DNA of 64,000 bases from positions 62,001-126,000 of the forward strand of contig CABXTC010000004.1 in NCBI GenBank assembly GCA_902515095.1, given 5' to 3'. The notes under the pieces are model-generated. The model searched no databases and was not told the DNA's origin. It saw only the letters and a list, made by a program, of their open reading frames with translations. How positions within the stretch are numbered: position 1 is the first letter of the stretch; each line of letters starts with the position of its first letter. Positions 11,791 through 20,593 of the stretch are shown in pieces. This DNA comes from an uncultured Pelagibacteraceae bacterium. GTDB lineage: Bacteria; Pseudomonadota; Alphaproteobacteria; Pelagibacterales; Pelagibacteraceae. The translations under genes were made by a program, and so were the position numbers.

Positions 11791-13342
11791 TCATAATTTG
11801 AATAAAATTTTAATTGTTGATTTTGGTTCACAATTCACACAATTAATAGCAAGAAGGATAAGAGAATTAGGAATTTTTTCTGAGATTGTAAGTCATAAAA
11901 AAATTAAGAGCAAAGATATTAATCATAATGTCAAAGGCATAATTTTATCAGGTGGTCCACTTAATGTTTATCAAATTAATAAATATTCTTTTGATAAAAA
12001 GATTATTCAAAAAGATGTCCCAGTTTTAGGTATTTGTTTTGGCCATCAAATAATATCCAAATTAAATGGAGGAAAAGTAAAACAGTCAAAGCATAGAGAG
12101 TTTGGTTTAGCAAATATTTTAAAAAAAAATAACAGTCTTTTAATAAAAGATTTGTTTAAGAAAAAAAAATCAATCAAAGTTTGGATGAGTCACGCCGATC
12201 AAGTTTCAAAATTACCAAAAAATTTTAAGATAATTGCTTCAAGTCAAAATTCAAAATTTGCTGCAGTTGAAAATAAATTAAAGAATTATTATGGAGTTCA
12301 ATTCCATCCAGAGGTCACACATACTGAAAATGGAAAAAAACTAATAAGTAACTTTATTTTTTTAATATGTAAAATGAAAAAAAATTGGTCTTCAAGAGAT
12401 CAAAAAATTAAATTGATGCAAGATGCTAGAAGATTAGTAGGAGATAACAAAGTCATTTGTGCCTTATCAGGTGGTGTTGATAGCAGTGTAGTCGCCCAAT
12501 TATTAAATAAAGCAATTGGTAAAAATTTGTACTGTATTTTTGTAAATACAGGTCTCTTAAGAAAAAATGAGGAAAAACAAGTCGTTGCAACATTTAGAAA
12601 GAGACTAAAGATTAACCTCATATATGTAAATGCAGAGAAAGAGTTTATTAAAAAATTATCAAATATTTCAGATCCTGAAAAAAAAAGAAAGATAATAGGA
12701 AACTTATTTATAAAAATATTTGAGCGATATGCTAAAAAAATTAAAAACGTAAAATTTTTGGCTCAAGGCACACTTTACCCTGATTTAATAGAAAGTAGAT
12801 CAGTTACAGGTAGTCAAACTTCAAAAATAAAATCTCATCACAATGTTGGAGGCTTACCTAAAAAAATGAAACTTAAGTTAGTAGAACCATTGAAATTTTT
12901 ATTTAAAGACGAGGTAAGAAAACTGGGATTGGAGCTTAACTTAAGTAAAGATATTATTTCTCGACACCCTTTTCCTGGACCTGGATTAGCAATAAGAATG
13001 CCAGGAATAATAACAAAAGAAAAAATAAATATTTTAAAAGAAGCTGATCACTATTTTATTCAAGCTTTAAAGGATTACAATTTATATCATAAAATTTGGC
13101 AAGCTTATGCAGCGTTACTACCAGTCAAAACAGTTGGTGTAATGGGAGATAATAGAACTTATGAATATTTATGTTTGTTAAGAGCAATAACTTCCGAGGA
13201 TGGTATGACTGCAGACTTTTATGAATTTAAAAAATCATTTATTCAAGAAATTTCAAATAAAATAGTCAATAGTATTAGAGGGATTAATAGAGTAGTTTAC
13301 GATATAACCTCAAAACCACCTAGTACAATTGAATTAGAGTAA
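11780..13342 (+). CDS. guaA: GMP synthase (glutamine-hydrolysing)
   Basis: '[20 protein letters not shown]', 'ILSGGP', '[18 protein letters not shown]', '[13 protein letters not shown]', C-term '[14 protein letters not shown]'. Confidence 0.98.
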   Translation: MSLDHNLNKILIVDFGSQFTQLIARRIRELGIFSEIVSHKKIKSKDINHNVKGIILSGGPLNVYQINKYSFDKKIIQKDVPVLGICFGHQIISKLNGGKVKQSKHREFGLANILKKNNSLLIKDLFKKKKSIKVWMSHADQVSKLPKNFKIIASSQNSKFAAVENKLKNYYGVQFHPEVTHTENGKKLISNFIFLICKMKKNWSSRDQKIKLMQDARRLVGDNKVICALSGGVDSSVVAQLLNKAIGKNLYCIFVNTGLLRKNEEKQVVATFRKRLKINLIYVNAEKEFIKKLSNISDPEKKRKIIGNLFIKIFERYAKKIKNVKFLAQGTLYPDLIESRSVTGSQTSKIKSHHNVGGLPKKMKLKLVEPLKFLFKDEVRKLGLELNLSKDIISRHPFPGPGLAIRMPGIITKEKINILKEADHYFIQALKDYNLYHKIWQAYAALLPVKTVGVMGDNRTYEYLCLLRAITSEDGMTADFYEFKKSFIQEISNKIVNSIRGINRVVYDITSKPPSTIELE

Positions 13343-14122
13343 ATGAATAAAAAAATAAAAAAAATTATCAATAAAAAGAATAAATCCAAAATTATTTGTC
13401 TTACTGCTTATTCAAAAAATGTTGCTGCAATTTTAGATAAACATTGTGATTTAGTATTAGTTGGGGACTCACTAGGATCAGTTCTGTACAACTATAAATC
13501 AACCAAACAAGTAACTTTAGAAACCATGATAAATCATTCTAAAAGTGTAAGACTTGGTATAAAGAATTCATTAATGGTAGTTGATATGCCTTACAACACA
13601 TATCGAAATCCAAATGAAGCTTTAAAGAATTCAAGATTAGTTATGAAAGCAACTAAATGTGATGCTATCAAATTAGAGGGGGGGAAAAAAATAATTCCTA
13701 TAATTAAAAGATTAGTTAAAAATAAGATTCCAGTTATGGGCCATGTTGGAATATTGCCTCAGACAGATAAAAAATTTACATTTAAAGGAAAAAAACTTAT
13801 TGAAAGTCAGAGAATTTTAAGAGACACAAAACTTTTAGAAAATGCTGGCGTTTTTTCCATTGTATTGGAGTGTGTAGAAACTAAGTTATCAAAGAAAATT
13901 TCTAATCATATAAGAATACCAACGATAGGAATCGGTTCTTCAGTTAATTGTGATGGTCAAGTTTTAGTAATTGATGATTTGACTGGTTTAAGTCAAAGTA
14001 AATTAAAATTTGTTAAAAAATTTGTTGATATAACTAAGTTGATTGAAATTGGAGTAAAAAAATTTAAATCTGAAGTATTAAAAAAACAATTCCCAAAAGC
14101 CAAACATTCTTTTTTGAAATGA
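13343..14122 (+). CDS. panB: 3-methyl-2-oxobutanoate hydroxymethyltransferase
   Basis: 'KIICLTAYSKNVAAILD', 'DLVLVGDSLGSVLYNY', 'VMGHVGILPQ'. Confidence 0.95.
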   Translation: MNKKIKKIINKKNKSKIICLTAYSKNVAAILDKHCDLVLVGDSLGSVLYNYKSTKQVTLETMINHSKSVRLGIKNSLMVVDMPYNTYRNPNEALKNSRLVMKATKCDAIKLEGGKKIIPIIKRLVKNKIPVMGHVGILPQTDKKFTFKGKKLIESQRILRDTKLLENAGVFSIVLECVETKLSKKISNHIRIPTIGIGSSVNCDGQVLVIDDLTGLSQSKLKFVKKFVDITKLIEIGVKKFKSEVLKKQFPKAKHSFLK

Positions 14123-14862
14123 AACTAAATAAAATTGAACCAAAGTTTATTGAAAAACACAACCCAAGAATAGGATTAATTACTCTTGCTAGTGATTTAA
14201 GAATTGAAAAAGATTTTAATAATATAATTTTTGATAAAGATATAGATTTATATTGTAATAGAATTAAGTCCTACAATCCACTAACTAACGAAACATTAAA
14301 AAAAATGGCAGATGATATTCCCAAGGTTACAGAAGATATTCTTCCAGATCAAAAATTAGATTGTGTTGCTTATGCTTGTACTTCAGGGACAATTGCGGCA
14401 GGATATTCATCAATTTATCAAAAGGTGAATTTGGCAAAACCTAACACTAAAGTTACAACACCAATCACCGCGGCAATTAACGCATTAAAATCTTTAAAGA
14501 TAAAAAAATTAACTATATTCACTCCTTATACAGATGAAATAAATCAATCAGTCATAAATTATTTTGAAAAAGAAGATATAGAGCTATCAGAACTTTCTTA
14601 TTTTGATTTAGCTTCAGATTTAGATATTGGTAGAGTCGATCCAGATTACTTGTTTGACGTTCTAACTAAAATAGATTTATCCAATAGTGATGCGTTGTTT
14701 GTTTCTTGTACTTCATTGCCTGTGTTATCAATAATTAAAGAATTAGAAAAAAAAATTAATAAAGTTGTTTTATCAAGTAATCAAACTTTAATTTGGGACA
14801 CTCTTAAACAGATTCAATTTAAAAAAGAAATTAATGGCTATGGAGAATTGTTTAGTAATTAG
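14119..14862 (+). CDS. Asp/Glu racemase superfamily protein, EutA/arylmalonate decarboxylase/maleate isomerase-like
   Basis: Two Cys motifs 'YACTSGTIAAGY' and 'FVSCTSLPVLSII'; about 247 aa; adjacent to DoeA/EutD-like M24 protein. Confidence 0.7.
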   Translation: MKLNKIEPKFIEKHNPRIGLITLASDLRIEKDFNNIIFDKDIDLYCNRIKSYNPLTNETLKKMADDIPKVTEDILPDQKLDCVAYACTSGTIAAGYSSIYQKVNLAKPNTKVTTPITAAINALKSLKIKKLTIFTPYTDEINQSVINYFEKEDIELSELSYFDLASDLDIGRVDPDYLFDVLTKIDLSNSDALFVSCTSLPVLSIIKELEKKINKVVLSSNQTLIWDTLKQIQFKKEINGYGELFSN

Positions 14863-14865
14863 ATT

Positions 14866-16035
14866 ATGATTTTTACAAAAGAAGAATTCAAATCAAGATT
14901 AAAAAAAGTACAAGCATCTATGCAAAAAAAAGGTATAGAACTTTTAATTTCACAAGATCCCTCTAATATGAATTATTTAACAGGATATGATGCATGGTCT
15001 TTTTATTATGCTCAGTGTGTAATTGTACATGTCAATTTAGAGGAACCAATATGCTTTCTTAGAGAACAAGATGCTGGTGGGGCTTATATAAAAACTTATC
15101 TAAAGGATGAAAACATAATTAAGTACCATGAAAAATACATTCATACATGGCCACTTCATCCTTATGATGCACTTGTAAATCTTATTAGGGAGAGGAAGTG
15201 GGATAAACTTTCTATAGGACTAGAAATGGATAGCCATTATTTCACGGCTTATTGTTATGAAAAAATTAAACAGGGTTTACCTAACGCGAAAGTCTTAGAT
15301 TGTGAACGATTAGTGAATTGGGTGAGAGTTGTTAAGTCGGATACAGAAATAAAGTTTATGAAAGCAGCTGCTCAAATTACTCAATTAGGTATGAAAAAAG
15401 CATTTGAAGTAATTAATCCAGGTGTAAGACAATGTGATGCCGTTTCAGAAATATGGTCAACCTTGGTAAAAGGAACCCCAGAATTTGGTGGAGATTATGC
15501 ATCAATAGTACCTATGCTGCCAACAGGCAAAGGTACATCCGCTTCCCATTTAACATGGTCAGAAGATAAATTTGTAGAGGGAGAAGCTACAATCATTGAA
15601 TTATCAGGAGTAAATAAAAAATATCACTGTCCAATGGCTAGAACAGTTTTACTAGGTAAACCAGATCAAAAAAAAATTGATACAATGAAGAAAACAAATG
15701 AAGCACTTCAAGCCGGCATTGATTTAGTTAAATCGGGCAACACTGCTGATGATGTCGCGCAAGCTTTTTGGAAAGTATTAGACAAATATGGAATAGAAAA
15801 AACCTCAAGAACTGGATATTCAATTGGTATAGGTTACCCGCCTGACTGGGGAGAGCATACTTTAAATATTTCAAAAGGTGATATGACTATATTACAGCCT
15901 AACGTTACTTTTCATATGATTGCAGTAATGCAATTTGGAAATTGGGGAGTAGAAGCCTCTGAAGCAGTAAGAGTAACAGACAAAGGTTTTGAACTATTTT
16001 GTAATTTTTCTAGAGAACTTCATATTAAAGGCTAG
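14866..16035 (+). CDS. M24 family (creatinase/aminopeptidase P fold) hydrolase, DoeA/EutD (ectoine hydrolase)-like
   Basis: 'LLISQDPSNMNYLTGYDAWSFYYAQCVIV', 'LREQDAGGAYI', 'AASHLTWSEDKFV'-type M24 core ('ASHLTWSEDKF'), 389 aa. Confidence 0.7.
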   Translation: MIFTKEEFKSRLKKVQASMQKKGIELLISQDPSNMNYLTGYDAWSFYYAQCVIVHVNLEEPICFLREQDAGGAYIKTYLKDENIIKYHEKYIHTWPLHPYDALVNLIRERKWDKLSIGLEMDSHYFTAYCYEKIKQGLPNAKVLDCERLVNWVRVVKSDTEIKFMKAAAQITQLGMKKAFEVINPGVRQCDAVSEIWSTLVKGTPEFGGDYASIVPMLPTGKGTSASHLTWSEDKFVEGEATIIELSGVNKKYHCPMARTVLLGKPDQKKIDTMKKTNEALQAGIDLVKSGNTADDVAQAFWKVLDKYGIEKTSRTGYSIGIGYPPDWGEHTLNISKGDMTILQPNVTFHMIAVMQFGNWGVEASEAVRVTDKGFELFCNFSRELHIKG

Positions 16036-16091
16036 ATATTAGGGGTTGATATTTATTGTTACAAATGTTTTAAATTCATTAAATTATTCCA

Positions 16092-17171
16092 ATGAACAAA
16101 GAATTCGTTAAATTTGATAAAGTTGATAAAAGTTACGATGGTAAAATACTAGTCGTAAAAGATCTCCAATTAGATATCGAAGAAGGTGAATTTGTTACAA
16201 TGTTAGGACCTTCTGGTTCTGGTAAAACTACTTGTTTGATGATGTTGGCAGGATTTGAAACACCAACTCATGGTGAAATTTATTTAGATGGAAGAGCAAT
16301 CTCAAGTATTCCACCTCATAAGAGAGGTATTGGTATGGTATTCCAAAACTACGCTTTATTTCCACACATGACAGTTTATGAAAATTTAGCATTTCCATTA
16401 AGAGTTAGAAAAATTCCAAAAGATGAAGCAGATAAAAAAATTGATAAAGCTTTATCCATGGTATCATTACAAGGTTTTGCAGAGAGAATGCCTGGTCAGT
16501 TGTCTGGTGGACAACAACAAAGAGTGGCAGTTGCGAGATCCTTAGTTTTTGATCCACAATTAGTTTTAATGGATGAGCCATTAGGAGCTTTAGATAAAAA
16601 CTTAAGAGAGAGTATGCAATATGAGATTAAACACATTCATGAAAGTATTGGTGTCACAGTAGTTTACGTTACTCATGACCAAAGTGAAGCTCTTACTATG
16701 TCAAACCGTATAGCAGTATTTAATGACGGAAAAGTTCAACAACTTTCAAGTCCTGATGAATTATACGAGAAGCCAGTAAATTCTTTTGTTGCTGAATTTA
16801 TAGGAGAGAATAATACTTTTGCTGGTGAAGTTTCAGATATTTCTGATGGAAAGTGTAAAGTGAAGTTAGCTAATGCAGAAATATTAGCAAATCCTATTTC
16901 TGTTAAAGGAAAAGGTGAGAAAACAACAGTATCTTTAAGACCTGAGAGAGCTTTAATTAATCCAAGTGATAAAATGGATAATGTTCATAACGGAAAAATT
17001 GAAGAAGTTATTTACCATGGTGACCACACTAGGGTTAGAATTAATTTACTAGGAAACTCTGAATTTATTCTCAAAGTACCAAATAGCTCATCTAATCTTG
17101 ATATTAAATTAGGTAATGAAATCAAGATTGGTTGGAATAGTGAAGATGCTAGGGCATTAGACCCAAAATAA
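16092..17171 (+). CDS. potA: ABC transporter ATP-binding protein, polyamine-type (PotA-like)
   Basis: 'GPSGSGKTTCLMMLAGFE', 'LSGGQQQRVAVARSLVF', TOBE-like C-terminus; followed by PotD/B/C-like genes. Confidence 0.88.
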   Translation: MNKEFVKFDKVDKSYDGKILVVKDLQLDIEEGEFVTMLGPSGSGKTTCLMMLAGFETPTHGEIYLDGRAISSIPPHKRGIGMVFQNYALFPHMTVYENLAFPLRVRKIPKDEADKKIDKALSMVSLQGFAERMPGQLSGGQQQRVAVARSLVFDPQLVLMDEPLGALDKNLRESMQYEIKHIHESIGVTVVYVTHDQSEALTMSNRIAVFNDGKVQQLSSPDELYEKPVNSFVAEFIGENNTFAGEVSDISDGKCKVKLANAEILANPISVKGKGEKTTVSLRPERALINPSDKMDNVHNGKIEEVIYHGDHTRVRINLLGNSEFILKVPNSSSNLDIKLGNEIKIGWNSEDARALDPK

Positions 17172-17209
17172 ACAGCAATTACATCTCATATAACTTACAA
17201 AAAGGGCTG

Positions 17210-17238
17210 TTGACTCTCATTATCGATCTTGTTGTAAT
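17210..17238 (+). promoter_or_regulatory. Candidate sigma70-type promoter of potD-like gene
   Basis: TTGACT-N17-TGTAAT in the 102-bp gap, followed by ggagg Shine-Dalgarno just before ATG at 17274. Confidence 0.5.
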
Positions 17239-17273
17239 CATCTTTTATAAAAAAACGTTTAAACGGAGGAAAA

Positions 17274-18395
17274 ATGAAAACACTTAGTAAATTATTACTA
17301 GCCATTTCTTTTGCTATCTCTGTAACTACGTCAGCATTTGCAGTAACTGCAGTGTCTTGGGGTGGAGCTTACACAGAGTCTCAAAAGTTAGGTTATGGTG
17401 ATCCTACTGGTAAGAAACTTGGTATAACAATTAACTGGGTTGACTATTCAGGTGGATTATCTGAGATCAAGGCACAAAAAGAGGCTGGCAAAATTACGTG
17501 GGATATAATCGACGTATTTGCTATGGATACTATCAATGGATGTGATGAAGGATTATTTGTTGAATTTGATTTTGACAAAGACTTCCCACCAGCACCAGAT
17601 GGAACTCCTGCAAGTAAAGACTTCTTTACTGCAATGCCAAGTAAATGTGCTGTAGGAAATATTTTATATTCTTGGAACTACGCTTATAACAAAAATAATG
17701 TTAAAGGCACTCCAAAGACTATCAAAGATTTCTTTAACACAAAAAAATTCCCTGGAAAAAGAGCTATCTACAAAGGCGCTCTAACAAACTTAGAAATCGC
17801 TTTAGCTGCAGATGGAATTAAACCAGGAAAAGGTGGAGCAAAAATCTACAAAGCTTTAAATACTGAAAAAGGTGTTGATAGAGCTATGAACAAGATCAAA
17901 GAATTATGTACAGATCCAAAAGGTGGATGTGTATTTTGGTCTGCAGGTGCTCAACCACCAGAACTATTAGTTTCAGGTGAAGTTGTAATGGCTACAGGTT
18001 GGAATGGTAGATTCTTCAATGCAGAAGTTGGAGAAGGTGCACCAATCGTACAAGTATGGGATGGACAAGGTCTTGACTACGAGTATTTCGTACAAGTTAA
18101 GGGTGGACCAAACGATGCTAATGGTATGGCTAAGAAAGCTTTAGCTATGATGACTAGTACAGAGATGTTAGCAGGAAGTGCAAAATATATTGCATACGCT
18201 CCTTGGAGAAAATCTTCTATAGCGATTATGGAAGCAGGGGAGCCTTGGTATAAAGATGGTAAAACTAACATGGTACCACAAATGCCAACTGCACCACAAA
18301 ACACTAAAAACTATTTCTTAGTTGACCCAATTTTCTGGGCTGACAACGGAACAGAGCTTGGTGAGAAGTGGGAAGCTATGAAAGCTGGTCTATAA
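17274..18395 (+). CDS. potD: ABC transporter periplasmic substrate-binding protein, polyamine-type (PotD-like)
   Basis: Signal peptide; 'VTAVSWGGAYTESQKLGYGDPTGKKLG...WDIIDVFAMD'; in potA-D-B-C order. Confidence 0.82.
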   Translation: MKTLSKLLLAISFAISVTTSAFAVTAVSWGGAYTESQKLGYGDPTGKKLGITINWVDYSGGLSEIKAQKEAGKITWDIIDVFAMDTINGCDEGLFVEFDFDKDFPPAPDGTPASKDFFTAMPSKCAVGNILYSWNYAYNKNNVKGTPKTIKDFFNTKKFPGKRAIYKGALTNLEIALAADGIKPGKGGAKIYKALNTEKGVDRAMNKIKELCTDPKGGCVFWSAGAQPPELLVSGEVVMATGWNGRFFNAEVGEGAPIVQVWDGQGLDYEYFVQVKGGPNDANGMAKKALAMMTSTEMLAGSAKYIAYAPWRKSSIAIMEAGEPWYKDGKTNMVPQMPTAPQNTKNYFLVDPIFWADNGTELGEKWEAMKAGL

Positions 18396-18432
18396 TTTAA
18401 GTTTTATTAAACTTAATTATATATTATAATTT

Positions 18433-18464
18433 AAGGGCGGTTATTTGATAACCGCCCTTTTTAT
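18433..18464 (+). terminator. Intrinsic terminator / attenuating hairpin between potD and potB
   Basis: 12-bp perfect stem aagggcggttat-ttg-ataaccgccctt followed by T-rich tract. Confidence 0.85.
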
Positions 18465-18466
18465 TT

Positions 18467-19720
18467 ATGAGCTCAGAAACACAAAAAATTTTAACTACAG
18501 ACGGCATACCTTTAGAAGTAAGTCTTAAGAAATCTGAGAGAAGAAACAAGATAAAAGCTTTTTTACTTGTTGCTCCCCTATTGTTATTTTTAATTATTAC
18601 TTACGTTTTTCCAATTGGTGACATGCTTATGAGAAGTGTTGATGATAAAATGGTAACTGAAATGCTTCCTAAAACATTTAAAGCAATGGAAAAGTGGGAT
18701 GGAAAAGAGTTACCAGAAGAAGAGGTTTTTAAAGCCTTCTATTTAGACTTTAGACAACTGGTTGATGAAAAGCGTGAAGGTAAATTATCAACTCAACTTA
18801 ATTATACAAAAAATGGATTTAAAAGTATTATTAAAAAACTTAGAAGAAAATCAAAAAATTTTGAAGAAGGAAATTACAAAGAACAAATAATGGCAGTCCA
18901 TAAAAGATGGGCTGATGTTGAATATTGGAAAGCAATTAAACGAAGAGCCCCAGCATACACAAGTCAAAAATATCTAAAAGGTATGGATATGTTTAAAAAT
19001 GAAAATGGGGAAATTGTTAGTGTTTCTGAGAATAGAAGAATTCATAGAATTTTATGGCTTAGAACTTTAGAAATTGCATTTTTTGTAACTTTGTTTTGTT
19101 TTTTAATGGCTTACCCAATAGCTCATTTGTTAGCTACTTTACCCATGAAGTATAGTAACTTACTAATGATTTGTGTACTGCTTCCGTTTTGGACATCTCT
19201 TCTTGTAAGAACTGCTAGTTGGATGATTTTGTTACAACAGCAAGGGGTCGTAAATGATTTCTTTGTAGGAATAGGTTTAGTTGCTGACGATGCAAGGCCT
19301 GAGATGATGTACAATAAAACAGGAACATATGTTGCAATGACACAGATTCTGTTACCTTTTATGGTTTTACCACTTTACAGTGTTATGAAAACTATTTCAC
19401 CAAGCTTAATGAGGGCTGGAAAATCATTAGGTGGAACACCAATAGTTGCTTTTTGGAAAGTTTATTTTCCTTTAACAATTCCTGGAATTGGTGCTGGTTG
19501 TTTATTATGCTTTATATTAGCAATTGGTTATTACATTACACCCGCCTTAGTTGGAGGAGCTTCAGGAACATTGATTAGTAACCAAATTGCATTTCACATG
19601 AAAAGTACACTTGATTGGAGTTTTGCATCTGCGATGGGCTTAATGTTGCTTACTGGAGTTTTAGCAATTTACTGGGTTTATAATAAATTAGTTGGAATTG
19701 ACAATATAAAGTTAGGATAA
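18467..19720 (+). CDS. potB: ABC transporter permease, PotB-like, with long TM1-TM2 extracytoplasmic insertion
   Basis: EAA-type loop 'RAGKSLGGTPIVAFWKVYFPLTIPGIGAG'; about 140-aa hydrophilic stretch between first and second TM segments. Confidence 0.85.
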   Translation: MSSETQKILTTDGIPLEVSLKKSERRNKIKAFLLVAPLLLFLIITYVFPIGDMLMRSVDDKMVTEMLPKTFKAMEKWDGKELPEEEVFKAFYLDFRQLVDEKREGKLSTQLNYTKNGFKSIIKKLRRKSKNFEEGNYKEQIMAVHKRWADVEYWKAIKRRAPAYTSQKYLKGMDMFKNENGEIVSVSENRRIHRILWLRTLEIAFFVTLFCFLMAYPIAHLLATLPMKYSNLLMICVLLPFWTSLLVRTASWMILLQQQGVVNDFFVGIGLVADDARPEMMYNKTGTYVAMTQILLPFMVLPLYSVMKTISPSLMRAGKSLGGTPIVAFWKVYFPLTIPGIGAGCLLCFILAIGYYITPALVGGASGTLISNQIAFHMKSTLDWSFASAMGLMLLTGVLAIYWVYNKLVGIDNIKLG

Positions 19721-19725
19721 ATAGA

Positions 19726-20580
19726 ATGGCTTTACCAAAACATACAGAACTACACTATAGAATTTGGCATTATATTTATTTAACAATCTGTGGTCTTGTC
19801 TTCTTTTTCTTAATTGCACCACTGTTTGTAATATTTCCACTATCCTTTAATGCTGAAGAATTTTTAAGTTTTTCAGATGGTATGAAAAGTCTTGATCCAG
19901 ATGCCTTTTCATTAAGATGGTACAAAGACATGATTTATGGAACTAAAAACCCATGGGGTTTAGCTGCTAAAAATAGTTTTATAATTGCTATTTTTGCAAC
20001 AATTGGTTCAGTTCTTTTGGGAACAGTTGCTGCTTTAGGGCTAAGTAGCAGGCATATGCCTTACAAAGGTATAATCATGGCGGTTTTAATATCTCCAATG
20101 ATTGTTCCATTAATTATTTCTGGTGTAGCAATATTTTTCTTTATGGCTAAAGCTGGCTTAGCAGCAACTCATACAGGTATAGTTCTTGCACATATTATTC
20201 TAGGTACACCATTTGTAGTTATTACTGTTACTGCTACTTTATCAGGATTTGATCATAGTGTTACGAGAGCCGCAGCAAGTCTTGGTAGTAATCCAGTTAA
20301 CACTTTTATGAAAATTACTTTACCTTTAATTTTACCTGGTGTGATATCTGGAGGACTTTTTGCTTTTGTAACTTCTTTTGATGAAGTTGTGGTTGTTTTA
20401 TTTTTAGCGGGGTTAGAAAATACAACTATACCAATTCAAATGTGGACAGGTCTAAGAGAACAGTTAAGCCCAACCATTCTTGCTGTTGCAACTTGTCTAA
20501 TTATTTTATCAACATTAATATTAGTAACCGCTGAACTCTTAAGAAGAAGATCTGAGAGACTCAGAGGAATAAATCGATAG
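19726..20580 (+). CDS. potC: ABC transporter permease, PotC-like
   Basis: 'RAAASLGSNPVNTFMKITLPLILPGVISGGLFAFVTSFDEVVVVLFL'. Confidence 0.88.
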   Translation: MALPKHTELHYRIWHYIYLTICGLVFFFLIAPLFVIFPLSFNAEEFLSFSDGMKSLDPDAFSLRWYKDMIYGTKNPWGLAAKNSFIIAIFATIGSVLLGTVAALGLSSRHMPYKGIIMAVLISPMIVPLIISGVAIFFFMAKAGLAATHTGIVLAHIILGTPFVVITVTATLSGFDHSVTRAAASLGSNPVNTFMKITLPLILPGVISGGLFAFVTSFDEVVVVLFLAGLENTTIPIQMWTGLREQLSPTILAVATCLIILSTLILVTAELLRRRSERLRGINR

Positions 20581-20593
20581 TAAAAATCATCCA

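Noticed and set aside
17171-17211. aacagc...gctgtt inverted repeat upstream of potD as a riboswitch
   Set aside because: Six-bp stem with a long AT-rich loop and no resemblance to riboswitch consensus I know; a covariance-model search would be needed.
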